From Otis tarda (Eukaryota; Chordata; Aves; Otidiformes; Otididae): a stretch of DNA of 64,000 nt. The first letter of the stretch is position 1. Each line of letters starts with the position of its first letter. Both the position numbers and the translations under genes were made by a program. Below, in pieces: positions 1 through 14,789 of this stretch. The notes beneath the pieces were generated by a model. That model was not told where the DNA came from and ran no database searches. It worked only from the letters and a program-made list of their open reading frames with translations. Location: assembly GCA_026413225.1 (NCBI GenBank), contig CM048552.1, forward strand, positions 136,413,053 to 136,477,052, in the 5' to 3' direction.

Positions 1-3000
1 AAAATGCCGTGCTGCTGGAATGAGGATGTCCCAGCCAGAGGCAGGTCTAACAGATCAGCTTTCCCTGAGTAAAATGCTTGGGAGCCTTGGAGTAGGGAAG
101 TCTAGAAATCTGACTTGGCAGATTCTCTTTATATTAATGAATAAGTTGTAACAGAGCACTTGGGGGGTCTGTCATAGCTTTCCCATGAGCTGCTCTTATA
201 CACCCGTGTCCTCCTTCATACTCCATGGCTGCATGATAGGGCTGCAGCACTCGAGTTCAGTTTGTCAATGAAAAATTGTGTTTGTTTTCAAACATCCAGA
301 GGCATTAAAGAACAGTCATAGGTGATTTTGTTTGCCCAGGTTGAAGGACCTTTAAAAAGGCACAGCACCTTGTTTAAAATCACCTTGTTTAAAATCCTTC
401 TAGTTTTTCTAAAGGGACTAGCAATTTTTGATGTCTAATTTAGGCCAGCAATCTTAAGATAGAAAGCACTATAAAAATGCTAACACTTTTAATGTTGTCT
501 GCCACTGGACTGGATACAGTAGGGTTTATATGCTGTGGCAGATGAAGCAGAATTAGCATTTTACAGTGTTAAACCACCGCTTTTTTCAGTGTGGTTATTC
601 TGTATGTTTCCTTCTTCTTTCCTTCAACAAAAATATTGTAAAGTGTGGGTTGTGAGGGCAGAGAATACTAAAAATGCTATGAATGCTTTTTCACACTATT
701 TGAAAGAGAACTGGCTTGAAAACTTAAGCCACAGAATAGTTTCTTGCTGCATGCTGGTTAAAGTGCTGTAGGTTTAGTGTTTGAGGAACACATCTTCAAA
801 ATACTTTTGTGAGGTAAAGGATGATGGCAGAGGCCATTGCAAGTTCAAAACCAAAGAGACTTTGGAAACCAATTTTAAATCCAGAAATTACGAGTAGCAC
901 TGAAGTCAAATACATGGCAGAGAAATACCACATATTAATCATGTACTGAAAAATAAATATTTTGCCTGTGAATTTGAAAGGTATGAGACAAACCAAAATA
1001 TAAACACATTGGTTTAAAATAATAACTAAAATAATATTAGCTTTACATAACTAGGGTATTTTTTTTTTCTAATTTCAACTGTGTTTCAGTCTTACTTGTT
1101 TTCTAATTCCTCCTGGAAGAAGAGTATTCCGTTTGTCTGCTCATACACTTAAGGAGATGCCTCCTGAAATCCATTGGATACACCCAACAAATTGTCTCAA
1201 AATAGCTGCCTACCAGTCCTCATCCTCAGTTCCTTACCCACTGCATTTCTTTCCTCACATGGCTTCAGTTTCTCCTCTTGTTAACGTCTTCCCACAGTAG
1301 CGTGTAGTTCCCATCCCTGTGCCCTTTCTCTCCCATTGCCCAGTTGTCGATGCCTCTGCACAGCTCCCTGTTCGGTGAAAGTGTGAGACAGAAGGTAAGT
1401 TTTCCTTCTGAGAGCTCTCTCCTGCCTGAGTCACAGCATGTTGCTCATCATCTCCTCTAGGTTTAGGATGAGAAGCCTGATGTATTTTTCTTCCTCCCGC
1501 TGAGGAAGCAGAGACCTCACAGAAAATAAAGATAGAGGTGGATATCAGCCTAGCTGCAGCTGCACTGATTCCCAGTAGGTGACCAGGGGGAATTCTGACT
1601 AAGCTGAAATTGTGCATAGTCACAATTTTCTCATGAAGTTTGAGCCATGCATAAAATAAATAGGCTTTACATAAATACAGTGAATAATACTACCATGAGA
1701 ACAAAATAACAGTGGCTGATAAATGCCAGGATGCTGAATAAATTATAATATCCTCTGCGTTCCACTTAAGATATTAAGTACTAGTAGAAAAGATTTTGAA
1801 TGAGAAAATTCAAAGTGTGTGGCAATCTAATTTTTAATTCTCTCAGGAAGCATCCATGTTCTTTCAAAATCAGTGGGAGTCCCATACTTACTATGCATCT
1901 TCTGTTATCAGTACCTTGTATTATAGGTACTGCTTTTTTTTTGGCAAAGAAGAACCATCTTCTGAGGTCATAGTTGTATCTCCTTGAACAGTAAGAGGTA
2001 TGAGAGAGGAGGAGTAGTAGTTAACATGGGCAGTCGTACCCTTTTGCAAGGAAATTAATTTCTCATTAGGCGGCAGGCCAGCCTGATGTCATTATCTCTC
2101 ACTGCCCAAGCACTAGATGTTCTTCCATGTTGCATTGTTCCATAACCTTCTTGTGTGGAAGAGTAGCGTTAAAAGGTTCCTAGTGGAGTTCAATAAAAAA
2201 AGCGTGGAACTGAAGAAATTGGCACCAACGTAGTCTTTCCTAAGGGAACAAGTCCAGTAGCGAGCTGTGAAGGACACACTGCTTAGCATAGCAACCTTCT
2301 CTGCAGGACTGAAAATCCTAGACTGATTTCTCTTAGACACTCATGAAAATGAACAGGTATGTTACTGGGAAGGAGGCCTTTAAAATTGATCATCTCTCCC
2401 ATTTTAGATTGAGCACACATTATTGTCCAAAGACTACATAACATAGTTTTCTGTTTTCACTGCTCTATTTCTTCTTCAGAGTTTGTGTGGAAATTAGGAG
2501 TTTGCAATATTTTCTTTATCCATTTGTTCCTCCTCTTTCTCCGTAGTCCCGAGTACTTCCAAAGGAGTTGCAACATGCTAGTTTAGGTCCCAGCCTTTCA
2601 AATGTTTACATACCCCTAAATTTAATGCACATGGATAACTGTAGTGAGATCAGTTAAACTGAGTATGTAGAAGTCAGCATATGTACGTGTACATTTCTTG
2701 AAGAATTATGTTGGCTAACTTTTCTGAATCCAACAATTCTGCATACTAAAAAGTTTGTTGTTTTGCTTTAAATCTACAATAGAAACTGACAGATACAGTA
2801 AAACCTCCAGTTGGGGTTCAGTGTGTTCCACTATTTTTGTGGCTGTTTTTCTCATGCAGACTTAATGATAGCTGAAAGCACTTTGCTATGAAAATGGCAC
2901 TGAATTGTTTGCACTTATCGTAGTAATTTTCTGGAAATAGTTTTTTCCAGTTTCTTGCCAGAGATTAGGATCGTATGAGGAAAGGAGAGTTATTACTCTG

Positions 3001-5989
3001 CTTGTCAAATTCACACAGAAATGCACTTGCCATGATACAACAGTGAATCACCTTTTAAGCTTGGCACATATGAATAAAACTAAGGCTCAGGGAAAGCATC
3101 ATCTGAAATCCTTAACTAAGGACCAGTCTTGGCTCACAGTACTCTTAAGTCACCTTATGAGTGGGTCAAACTGAGAGCTCACCTCTGCCAGATGGATAGT
3201 CTCACTCTTTCCTCACTTGATCCTCCTTCCCTGAACCAATTGTATTGTCTTCCCCCTCCCCTCAGGTCTTGGCATTTCTTTGTAGTGAACCAGTTCAGCT
3301 CTCAAAACCTAGCTAAAAAAAAAAAAAATACAACCAACCAAAAAAAAAAAAAAGAACCCCAACAGAGGCAGAAACAGAGTTGACTGGAAACTCCTCATTT
3401 TTCCAGTAAAGGAAATTAAGTTGTCTCAGGCTCTACAAAATTGCAGCATTCGAGCTCATTCTACCAGCCAAGGTAGAGTGAGATATGAATTACCAAGTAA
3501 TTGTCCCTGGATAGTTTTCCACATGGGTGTTTGAGTTAGTATATGTATAATTATTCCAGAATAATGCCCCATATAGACTGGTTTGTGCCACTGATAATTC
3601 ATTAGAATAAAAGCAACCAACTCACATTACTGATTTCAGGCAGGCTTTGCAAGACTAGGCAAACAACTATTTAACCCAAAGTGAACAAGTTATTTGGGTA
3701 TCAGGTTATTAACTGCTACTGAACCCTGAGGTACCATTTTTAGTCACTTTTCACTCAGAATGGTCTGAAAAGCACCAAACTACTCCTTTGGTGTTTCAAA
3801 ACCTATTCTTAGTGCCATTTCAGAGCCTGAAATATTTCATTGTTGAACAGCTTCAGTATAAGGGACGGGAACCCCTTTGAGAATCTAACTTACTGGAACC
3901 AAACTTAATTATCACAGAGAAGTAGAAAGTTCAGCCTTGATGTGTCCTTGAGGCCGTGATGTGCACCAGTCATAGACAAACTTGTTTTATTGAGAGTATT
4001 ATTATATTAGTCATCAAGGCTAAGCCCATGGGGAAAGCAGAGAGCTAAACTGTCTCTTTCCCAGTGGAATTTGTGGATTACTCATCTTTTTCTCCTTGTG
4101 GCAAGGGAGCACACTGTCTGTTTGGCTAACAACGGGCTTACGAAGCACAAGAGTTTCATAACGAGAGTCCAGGTGGACAGGTTGCCATGTAGGAGAGACC
4201 GCAGTGCGCTGCTGTGGCTCTGACTCAACGTCTCTGCTTTTCCCCCACCCACGGGTCAATAGATTGTCCCCCTTTGTGCCACATCAGGAGGCCATGCAAT
4301 GAGTTGGCTCACCCTGAGCTGCCTTCAAGGTCAAAACGGAGGCAGCGCAAACCCGGGCTAATATTTTAAATCCAATTCAGTGCATTGGTCTGCTTGACTG
4401 GCTGACCTGGGGCTGCCTAGGAAAGGTTTTCGTGGGGCCTTTCCCTCTGCAAGACATATTTGCCACTTCCCTGGCATCAGTACGGTGGTGAAGTGATTCA
4501 GATACAGAAATGATACAGAAAGGAGCTGGCTTGCCCTCTGGGGTGGCTTGTCAAAGTCTGTGCAACCAGAAATCAAGCTCAGCATCAGGGCTGGGGGCAG
4601 AAATCCCCCCGTGATTTATCATGAGCCTCGTCCTGCAATTTTAGAGATTTAATGGATCCATCGAAAAAGCAGGATAGCTTTCTGCTGTCCTAATGAGTTA
4701 CAGCTCATTGAAGAGCCTGACAAGCACCAGTGCCCGTGCAGGGAGAGCAAAGAATGAAGGTGCAGCACCACCTGGTCCTAGGGAGGGAGGAAGAAGCCCT
4801 TCGCTTTCTGTCAGCAAGCCTTCACGTTGGTGCAACTGCGCTTTAGCAAGTACTTTACAGACATAAAACAGTCATAAAACAGCAGGTGAGAGCACAGAAA
4901 CAAGGTATATGTGACAGCGTCTGAGGGAAAAATATCATCAGAGAAGACAGAGTGTTTTGGCATAGAATAGGCTAGGGAGCATGTGTTAGTTGGCCCACAG
5001 AGCAATGCCTGAATTTTGGTAGCAAGTGGGACCCCAGAGGCTGCAGGAGGGTGCATGTGGAGGGGACCGGGAAGCTCACGTGGGTGTGCTCAGGACTCTC
5101 TGTCCGGCTCCTGACAAAGTCCTCTGGGATGAAGGAGTTGGCCCCTGGCGTGGAGGCCCTTTGGTTTCTGTGGCACGTCTCAGCCGATGAACCCTCATTT
5201 GCTAATGTAACACCGTTTGCTTTTGGCATTCCAGTTCAGCATCGAAGTATGAGATAATGGGAAAGGCAAAGAAGCTGCATGCCCCGATTTTATGGTCTGA
5301 TAAGGGTGGAGGGAGAGAGATTGCTCCCAATTCCAGGCAGACCTCCCAGTTTTGTCTCAGTGGGTTATCCAGAGGCCAGCCTAAAGATAATGCTGCTGTC
5401 AGCCACGCTCCTTCCAGCGTGGTTAACATCACCCTCATGACTGCAGTGTGTTAAAAGGAGACTGGGGAAAACAGGAGGAGACATTTGTGGGGATTATTGT
5501 AATTAAATCAGTGAGGAGCTGCATTCGCACCTTTTTAATAGGTCTTTGCTACTGCCTAATCTTCTAAGTTTGAATTTACCAGAGTCCTTCCTAACTTGAG
5601 TTGCTGTCACCCTAATTATTGGGGTCACATTTTGGATGCCAAAGTTAGTGTTCAGAGAACTGGAGAACTGACATTAACTCAGTCGCCCACTGGTGCAGGT
5701 GATTATTATGTAAGCACCCCAAGGTTGGTGCTTGGTGCCGTTTTTATTTTACCACAGGATCTTCACAAGTGTAAACTGGCTTGCTAGAAGATGTTTCTAG
5801 GATGGGGAACAAATTAATTTTAACCTACAATTCTGCTTCTGTTTTCTCTCGCTGTAGAGGCTGCTGGGCAGATCTGCATTCACAAATGGTGGCACCTGCA
5901 AATCTCCAGCAGGACTATTGCAGCGAGTGGGCAAGGGAGGGTTAAACTAGACCTGCTGCTGCCTCTGTTCTTCATCCTGAATCCCAGGG

Positions 5990-6330
5990 CCATGCAGGGG
6001 CCTGAGGCTCCCCTAGGCTGAGACCATGGTGGGTCCCATGGTGGGTGATGGCAGGGCCTGGCAGCCAGGGCCCATCCCAGCCCCAGCCAGGAGCAGGGCG
6101 GCCAGGGGGCACCGGGGCAGCCCCAGCCCTGGACACCTCACTGGTGACTGGGACAGGCACGGGCCGAGGTAGGGAGGTGGGCCTGGAGGTTGGCCCGGCT
6201 TGGTGGGGCAGTGGGGAGCTGGAGATGGACCCTGCTGTGGTGTCACTAGGGCAAGGGCTGACAGCCCCAGAGGGCTGATGTGGGGTCCTGGGCCATGGAC
6301 AGATTTGGGGGAGCCCTGGGTTCTGGATGG
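5990..6330. other. GC-rich, CpG-poor block
   Basis: About 340 bases are rich in GGG, CCC and CCAGCC words, but CpG is not enriched, unlike the true island near 56 kb. The word CCATGGTGGGT appears twice in succession near 6025, and related GGGCCTGG and CAGCCCCAGCC words recur. Open frames run through it on both strands, which is expected when stop codons are depleted by GC content. It may be a decayed GC-rich minisatellite. I see no promoter or exon signal. Confidence 0.4.
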
Positions 6331-9300
6331 TGTCCCCTCCATGGGACTTAAAAGAAACACGTCACATTTTACTTCTTCTGGAGGCAGCTTCTCCTTGTCT
6401 TTGGCACAAGGCTAGGCACAAGTATGTCTCTTAAGTGCTTCTGTGAATTATTTTACTTGTAGATTTTATATCTTTTGATATGTGCTTAGTTTTAGGATGT
6501 TTGTAATTTTACTGCCATTGTTGTGTCGTTCAATGCAGGCTCAATTAGAGAAAAGCAAAATTTAACATCAAGTGGAATTTTGTGGCTAGATTTAATGCCA
6601 GAAATTTAGTGTTAATAATTGTGTCTGCTGTGCACTACAGGATTAGGCATTTACTAAGGCAATGATGAACATCACAGAAAACCGTTTCTGAATGTACAAA
6701 TAATAAAAACACAAAAGAAGTTGCAAAAATGTCAGAGCCAACCATTCCCTGAAATTAAAGTTATTATGATATCTGAGTAATTAATGCTGCACAAAAGGAA
6801 AACATCTACAAAGAGGTCTGTTTTCCTTGCTTCTCACAGACCATCAATCTTGCTGTTTTCGGAGGAGTGTTTTTGTCACGACTTTCAGATAACAATAACT
6901 GCTTCCTTTGTACAGCAGTTAATACAATGTGACACCAACACCCTTAACTTAATTCTGAAGGGAGCCCCTGCGGCCCAGTTTGCACTGCACCCGTCAGACT
7001 GCTGTAGAGTCCCTGTGGTCCTACAGGTGAAGGTTATGGTGTGAGACTGCTCTCTTAAATGGGCTGATATTCTGAGCTCTGAGGACCCACCTACAATAAA
7101 ATTTTCAGCCGCTGTTACGGTATTTTAAAAGTAGGTCTTCATGATTTAAGGCAGTTGGTGTTCCTTCTGCTTCCTCTGTGTCAGCACCCAGTAAAGACAC
7201 AGCTGCATCGTGAGTTGCTGGATCAGAGAACTGACCCAACTGAAAACTCATCTTTTACTCCTTTTTTTTTGCCATTGAGTGTATTTTCAGCGAGTCATTT
7301 CCTTTATCACACAGTCACACAATTTTTAGCATTGCGATGAGAAGGAGACGGGGAACATGTAGACAGAAGCGATGGGAAGGTGTGACCATCACTTTAGGAA
7401 GCAGTTACACTAAAATTGGCTTAGACAAATCAGGAAAACATCTTCATTTGTAGCGGGCGTAGATGCAGCTCTCAGTGGGAGATAGGCAGACCTGTGCACA
7501 GAGGTATTCTTTCCGATAGCCAAGCAGATGCGCCTGTGTAAGCAACCTCTTGCGAAGGGATTGTATTTTGTACACAAATCTCATACTGCTGTGGGAAGGG
7601 AGCATAATTGAGAATTACTGTCTCCAAGTATGCAACTGGAGAGGTGGACAAATGGAGTGGTAAGAGCATTCAGTGATATGTTTCTGGTGACTGCTTTTCT
7701 AGCAGTGCATGCCTGGTATGTAATTCCTATTGTGTGACGTGCCAAAGGTCTGCCAGCACCATTTCAGTTGGCAGGACAGTTATGCAAACGGCTAATGAAG
7801 CATCAAGACTCATGTTTTAGGCAGCCAAGAGAGGAGCCTTTCTCTGGTGTGTCCCTTATGCCCTCCCTATTTTCACTCCACTTCCGAGCACCAGTGTTGG
7901 CAAAGGAACCTAAGAGCCTTTTTAGCAACAGGGACAGAACTGTGAAGTATCTAAGTTGGAGTAAGTCACAGTGCTGCAAACAACACGATTATCATGACCA
8001 TCATCCTCTTGTACTGAAGAATAATTGAACTCCATGGTTGCTTCTGGTTCTGTCTCCCCTTCTGCAGATGTCCGAGTTTTCTGTGATCTTTGGAATGTGG
8101 GATGGGAGGCATTCCTGGGCACTGGCAATCACACAGGAGCACACCTGCAACGTGTAAGGGTCAAGTAATGGTGTTGAAGAATATATGGCATAGGAGAGCA
8201 GGGAACGCACAGTCATCTTCTGAGGAGGACTTCTCACAGGGCTTTGCTAGCAAAAGGCATCCCTGTTGCAACAGAGCAGCATGGTCTGTGCACTGGGAGG
8301 AGCTGCCTAACAAAGCAAAGTTACTTACCTTCAACCATGATACACCACGCTGAGCAGGTGACATGGCCCACCAGCAGCACTGCACAATGTTGCTTATATG
8401 TGAGATTTTGTCACAGCAGTGGAGAAGTAGGAGATGGAAGTTAAACCATGAATATCATGCTCAACAGTCCGTGTCCATAATTATGTGCCAGCACTGAATA
8501 GTGGCAGGATTTCAAAGCCTGCTGACAGTAGTGGAGAAATTTCTGATTATTTAAGTGTGTTTAGGGGCCAGCCCTAAAGCAGTAGTATGTAGCTCCCATT
8601 TTGTTACCAGGAGGTGCTCTTTGGAGAATGAATGTGACATAGTTATTTGTATTCTGGGGCATCAGCCCTGTTTGAGCCTTGCAAAACAACGGGTAAAAGC
8701 AAACAGAGGTCTGTCTGCCTACCCTTGCTACTATAGAACAGTCACTGGTGTTGTACATTCCCTGTAGTTTTATGTATTTAAATTCATATTAGTTATTAAT
8801 TTTGTCATGCCTACCAAACCCATTTTTGTTTCCCCCTAGAATCATCAGCTTTTAAACTTTTTCTGATACTGCAATATGTTACTTCCTCAGGATATGACAT
8901 TTGTCTGTCCTGAACTGTGCTTCTTCCTAGGAAACATCTCATTCCAAATTTCTACATTTCAGTTTTTTGTAACATTCTTGTTGCAAATGGGCTGTGGTAC
9001 AAATGCAATTGCACTAGCACGTGCTTAATTTTTCATTCCTAAACTACTCCAGGAGTTTGGTTGGTTGATCTCTTCTTAGCCAGATACTTTCAAACTGATG
9101 TGTCTCTGCAGTCAGGAGGTTGAGGCTTATCCTTGAGGACAACACTTGCTCAAGTGAACAGCTGTCCCTGAGGGTTAATACTCAAGAGCAGAGGAAAAAG
9201 CAGGGTAAAGTTCCCCTTGACAAAGCAGCAAGCACTTACCTGGGAGGAGAAACCTGATTTCTAGTGCCAGGTTTGTTCCTGTGTCCTCTCAATGACTTCC

Positions 9301-9880
9301 CAATGCTAAATCTGTCAGCAGTCTTGGCAACAATGACAGGAACTCAGATATCTGCCAACTGAGGATTCACCATGAAGAAGAATAAGATGATGCGAGTCCC
9401 CTTTCCTCTGAGTATTGCCTGCCATGGTGTATTCTCCTACATCACAGCTGTGTGGTCCCTCCAATCATGTAAGGGCTTTTTCTACTGTTCCTGCTCTTCT
9501 CCACAAAAAAAAATGTGCTTATTTGTTGGGCTAGTTGATCATGATGCTCACTCACTGTCATAACTTCTGGTCTGTTGTCCAAACCTCATATTCTCACCAC
9601 CACTATGTTTTTTAAGGAAGGAGAAAAAAAAAAAAAAAAAAAAGAAAAAAGAGCTAGTTGCTTACCTTTAGAGAAAAGACTTTCCAGGAGAACATCAGAG
9701 TTAATCACCGCTGAGCTATTGGGTAAGAGATTTTAGCCATTAATTGAATAGAAATTGTGTACCTGGTCACTTTGCTTATGTCTTGTTGTCAAAGAGGTAA
9801 TATTTTTTATTCAGTGTTGGGAAGCTCAATTGCATGTAACTCATGGAATTCAGTTTCAAAGCATCATGATTTAATTAAAT

Positions 9881-9900
9881 AATCCTTTAATTAAAGGATT
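9881..9900. repeat. Perfect 20-bp palindrome
   Basis: The sequence AATCCTTTAATTAAAGGATT equals its own reverse complement over all 20 bases. It lies in an AT-rich stretch with further TTAATTAA words just upstream. It could be chance in AT-rich DNA or a homodimer binding site. Nothing around it suggests a transposon end. Confidence 0.8.
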
Positions 9901-12900
9901 CCCCTCTTTTTTATAAATTTGCTAAAATGGAGAAATTACATTAGAGGGGTAGAGCTGCTTAACAAAGAATGTGTGATCCAGGAATGATGGCACCATCTCT
10001 TAGTAGTTTATGTGGTGGTGCTTTAATGTCTCCTCAGGTGTCGAGGTACTGGGCTAGTAAGCAGTAAGCATTACTTGCTGTGTACAAGTCAATCCCTTCC
10101 TTCCTCTGATCCGCAGATGGGTTTAATCTTTTGCAGTCTTTTGGATATTTGGAAACAAGCACATCTAGGGGTCTAGGCTGGCAGTAACAAATCCAGAAGT
10201 TTAAATCCCTTTTTTTTTTTTTTCCTAAATAGTGAAAAGCCTGGAATGCAAATCTATGTCATTGTGTATGATTTCATGGTCTTACCTTCTTCGAAGGTAA
10301 GCTGTCAGAAAACTAGTCTTTCTTGTGGTATTTTGTTAAACCAAATCAGCGCTGAGGCATGTAGAACCAGAGAAGCAAACCTTACACAAAATGCGAAGTT
10401 CATTACATTTATTTGACCCTCTCATCAATCTTGAATTGTCTTTACATTTTTAAAATTAGTTAGGGTTGCTTTAATTTCACTCAATTGGTTTCTCTGTTAA
10501 TGCTTCTTAGCTGGACTACTATGCAATAATATTTTTACTTAGCTTTATTTAAGTTTATCTTTCAGCTGAAGTGGAGTTCTTTTGCCCCTTACTGTTATGG
10601 ACAGAATGCTGAAATTTGAAGTTTCAGACTTGTGCTTCATGGTATCTAAAGTTACAAGTACATCTCCCTACCAGGATATTTTCCAGCTGAAGTCACTCTT
10701 GGCGAGGCTGGATGGCCCAGAACATAAAAGATGATTGGTTGCATAAAATAAAACCTGATTCTATACAGCAGCATCTTTTTTTTTTTTTTCAGTTGTCTCT
10801 AGCACTAATATGAGAAAACTGATTGAGATCAGCTTTTACTTAGAAATAATTTACATGGTAAATTATAATATTTATATTACAAATATTTACACAAGTTTAG
10901 TATTTATAATATTTATACAAAAAATAAAACCAGTGAATTAATTGCAAAAATTAACTTGTAGGGAAAATAGTGACAGATAGATGAGAAAAATTCAGGGACC
11001 AACAGCTCAACTTCTTGGGAAATATTTCTAGGTTTTGTGTTAATGGGATGGAGTTAGTGGAGAGCAAAATAAAGGTATTTCTCAGAGTTTCTGAATATGG
11101 GAGAGGGAAACAGAATCCTCACATTTTACATTGGATTTGTCCCTCCAAGTTTCTACACTTTCTAACCAGAGGGATTTGAGAACAGGCCAGCCCTGTAAAC
11201 TGTGCTGACACAGAGCTTTCTCATTAAGTATCCAAACTTGGGCCGTCCTCTAGCACTGGCCTCCTCTTCTCTACCCCTGTGCTCCAAGCTGCCATCCTCT
11301 CTGCTGTGCTCACAAACCACCCATGGCCTCAGTGGGCCCTAGGCAGAGCTGCAGAACAACCCGTTCCACAGTGCAATCCCTCAAGCAGATCTATTGGTAC
11401 TATGGAGGTTAATGGTGTTCAGCCTTGAGTAGAGGAGGAAATGAGGCATCAGGGAGCTAGGGACCAAAATTCTTTATGCCAGTGTTGCTGCCAAATAATT
11501 AATTTTGTAGAGGAGTGGCTGCACAGGTCTGCAGGGTCAGTCCATTTGGCCATGGTAGCAAGTCTTCTTTTGGCACCCTTACCTATTGTTTTATCTGAAG
11601 ACTTTGGGTATAGATTTAGCCCACGGAAAGAGGCACCTAGCTTTTATTTGGCCAGGTACAGGATATGCAAAGTAGAAGGTGCCATGGTCCAGTCGTCTGA
11701 CTGATGTCGTGAGATTGACCTTCCTAAGCTGCACAGGGATCACGCTGTTTGTGTGTTGTTAGCTTTGCAGTAGGTATGCCCCCAAGCCTACATTTGTGTT
11801 TAGTTCAGAGGTGAAATAAACCAAGATGTGCCCCTGAGGCTGACTGGCACGTTCTGACTGGATTCAGCATCTCACATAGCACTTGTGACATAGAACTTAA
11901 GAAGAAAAAAAAAAAAAAAAAGAAAAATGATAACAAAATGTATGAATAAAAGAGATGGCTATGTCATAGCCATCCAGAGAATGTTTTTGTACCATAAAAC
12001 CAAGAATGTATGTGGCCTGAAGGCACATGGCAGCCACTGAAAGTGCAAAGCTTGTGGAGGTACTGCTGGAGGACCGCACTGGGTCCACCGTGTGCTACGT
12101 GGGTCAGATGTGGCAATTGGCTCTTCCTGTTCATATTCATACAAAAGCTTTGATGTGATTAAGAGTTTCTAATTTCCATTTTCATACATAGTTCTAGCCT
12201 GAATTCACAGTGATTTGTAGCTGCTCATTGAGACAATGTAGGTGACTTTCTCTTATTTCAGAGGAGCGTTATTCATCTTAGATAAAGAGCAGGATTACAT
12301 GTGAGAGTGATTTACTGTATTAAATATTATTTGGAGATGGATTTGGAAATACTTTAAGAGGAGTTTCCCAATTGTGTGTCAAGAATGTACACTAAGTACA
12401 CAAACATGACCTTCTCCGCCTTTGTCCTTTTACATGAAAACAGTACAGCCCTTCAAACAATGTGTGCTGGGAGATCATTGCACTTCTTGGGCGGCTCATG
12501 TCTTTCAGTCAGACACACAGAATAAGTGATATTGCAAGACTTCCGAATGTTGCTAACAGCATTCACAATTTTGTCACCAGAAATATTCAGAAGGAAACTC
12601 ATGAATTAAAAATGAATTAAAAATTAAAAATATCACATTTGAAATTGCATGTTGCTTGAGAAAAAACCTATTTTCAGCTGCAAACTCACTGCCTAGAGTA
12701 TTTGTATGCTTTTAAACTTCTGCTAGGAAACGGGAAATATTTTCATTCCTAATGTAGATTTTTTTCATTCTGAGAGTTGAACGGTTTCAGTCTCCCAGAT
12801 CCTTTTAATATTTCTGGTGCACTATCTTAGACAACACAAGGCCACATGCTGCAAAAGTTGTGTCACTGTACTGAGGCTCTTTCTTACAGGTCATAAATTA

Positions 12901-14789
12901 CTGCTGGCACTCATTATCTCTGAACTGTCAGGAAACCAACTGGTGTATCTGAGTGAGATGATTCAGGTTCAGTAAGAATAGTTTTAGACAAATGAGGAGT
13001 TTTCTTCTTAAGTAATCTGTTATTAACTATTATTTCAAACTCCACATTTTTTCTTTCTTTTCGGTTCTGTGAGGCATTAAGAAGCATCAGTACCAAAAAG
13101 ACAATTATAAAAACTGTGATATCTTTGCAGCAAGCTTATTCCCCAGGATTTGCAACTCAATTTCTCAAGATTTATGCAACTACCTAAGGATACTTACTTG
13201 AAACTGGTCTCACCAAGGACTCATGCTTTCCTTATTGCTATGTATAAAAAATGCATCTCTTTTTGGGGGGAAAAAAAAAAAGAAAATTATCTTTTAACAT
13301 AGCTTCTTTAGAAGTGGGTGCAAGAGTTAAATGAATATAAGACTAACATTGGGCCAGGATAGCTTTCCAGTCATTCTCCCAAGGAATGACAGCTACGTCT
13401 TTAATCATACCAGCCCAGGTCCTCCAGTGGATATCCCTGGTGCATTTTGCTGTCATGACTTTAGATGTTGCCTGAAGTAGGGACAGCAGACCAGAATGAT
13501 GCTGCTCAGCCAGCCCTGTTCACTGCCAGGCCATCTGAGCACGGACACATACAGTTTTGTTGTCCCTGTTACAGGGAAAATAGTGTCTGGCAGGGGGACA
13601 AGATAGACAGCTGGGGATAGGAGCACCCAACCGTGATCTGGGCCCACAGGCTCCATTTGCACCAAAAAAAAAGTTGCATGGCTTCTATTTAACTCTGTTT
13701 TAAAATTGTTTTTGCAGGCAGTGCAACTGCGTGATGAGTATGCTTATTCTAATAAAGTTTTAAACTGTTTCACTAGTGCTGGCTCTGGTGCTCCTGGCAA
13801 ACTGGTTGAGAGATAGAAATAGCCTTCTGAAAAGTATGTTTTTCTTCTGTGTGAATTCCTGCTATCAGCTCTCTGTAAGCTCAGGCAGGATCTGGTGCTA
13901 GCTCTTAGTCGGCTGAACAGGGGCGCACTGCAGCTCTTGGTGGCACTTCATCATTACCTGTAACATGAAATTGCACCCTCAATTGGCTTTAATTCACTGC
14001 ATCTCCTGAATTAGGTAGATCAGTTTAAAATACTGTCTTTAGCATGTTGCAGAAGATGCTCTGGCAAACCCTACTTCAGCAGTCTAAAAAGTTACGAGTC
14101 CCTCCCTCCCCACTCCATTGCCCAACTGGAGATGGCTGCCCTCACAGCACTGGGAGCAGAAGGAAAGGTCTATCAGTTGGGTGGAAACTGTCAAATGTTG
14201 CCATAAAAATACCTTCATCAGCAGTGTTAGCTTTGGCACAAGTGCTCCTGAGATGGAAATAACCCCAGCTGAGGTTAAAGCTGTGCTCACACTCACTTTC
14301 TGTGCTCAAACTGGGAGGAGGAGAAGACAGAGGGAAAGGGAAAGGGGGACTAAGTAGTCCCCAGTGGAGGACAAGCCTGTTGGTTAGCAGATACTTTTAC
14401 TCTGTTATGGCTCTGGTTGTTCTGGAAGATGACTTAATGAAGTATTTGCCTGAGCTTTTACTTTAATGCAGATTTTTTTGATGTTTAGTTCTTACATTGA
14501 CCTAAATGCTTTTATTACATGGAGAATTGTTATATTCGATGAGTCAGATTAGTAGGAAAAAAATCTGAGATGAGTAAGGAATTAGCTAATGGGGATATGA
14601 CAACAATTAGTGCTGAAAGCGGAAAAGTTGGCTAGAGGTGAGTTACTAGAAAAATTCCTGTTGGTCTTCGGACTAATTTAATAAACCTTTGGAATAAAAG
14701 AAGAACTGTACTAATGAAATATGCTTGGAGTTGTAATAAAAAAAATAGAGGATTAAGATATCCCTTTTTTTAAGGAGAAGGAAGGAGCT

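Noticed and set aside
8320-8390. Possible U1-like fragment (ACTTACCTTCAACCATGATACAC)
   Set aside because: Only scattered short words match. The stem sequences expected of U1 are missing.
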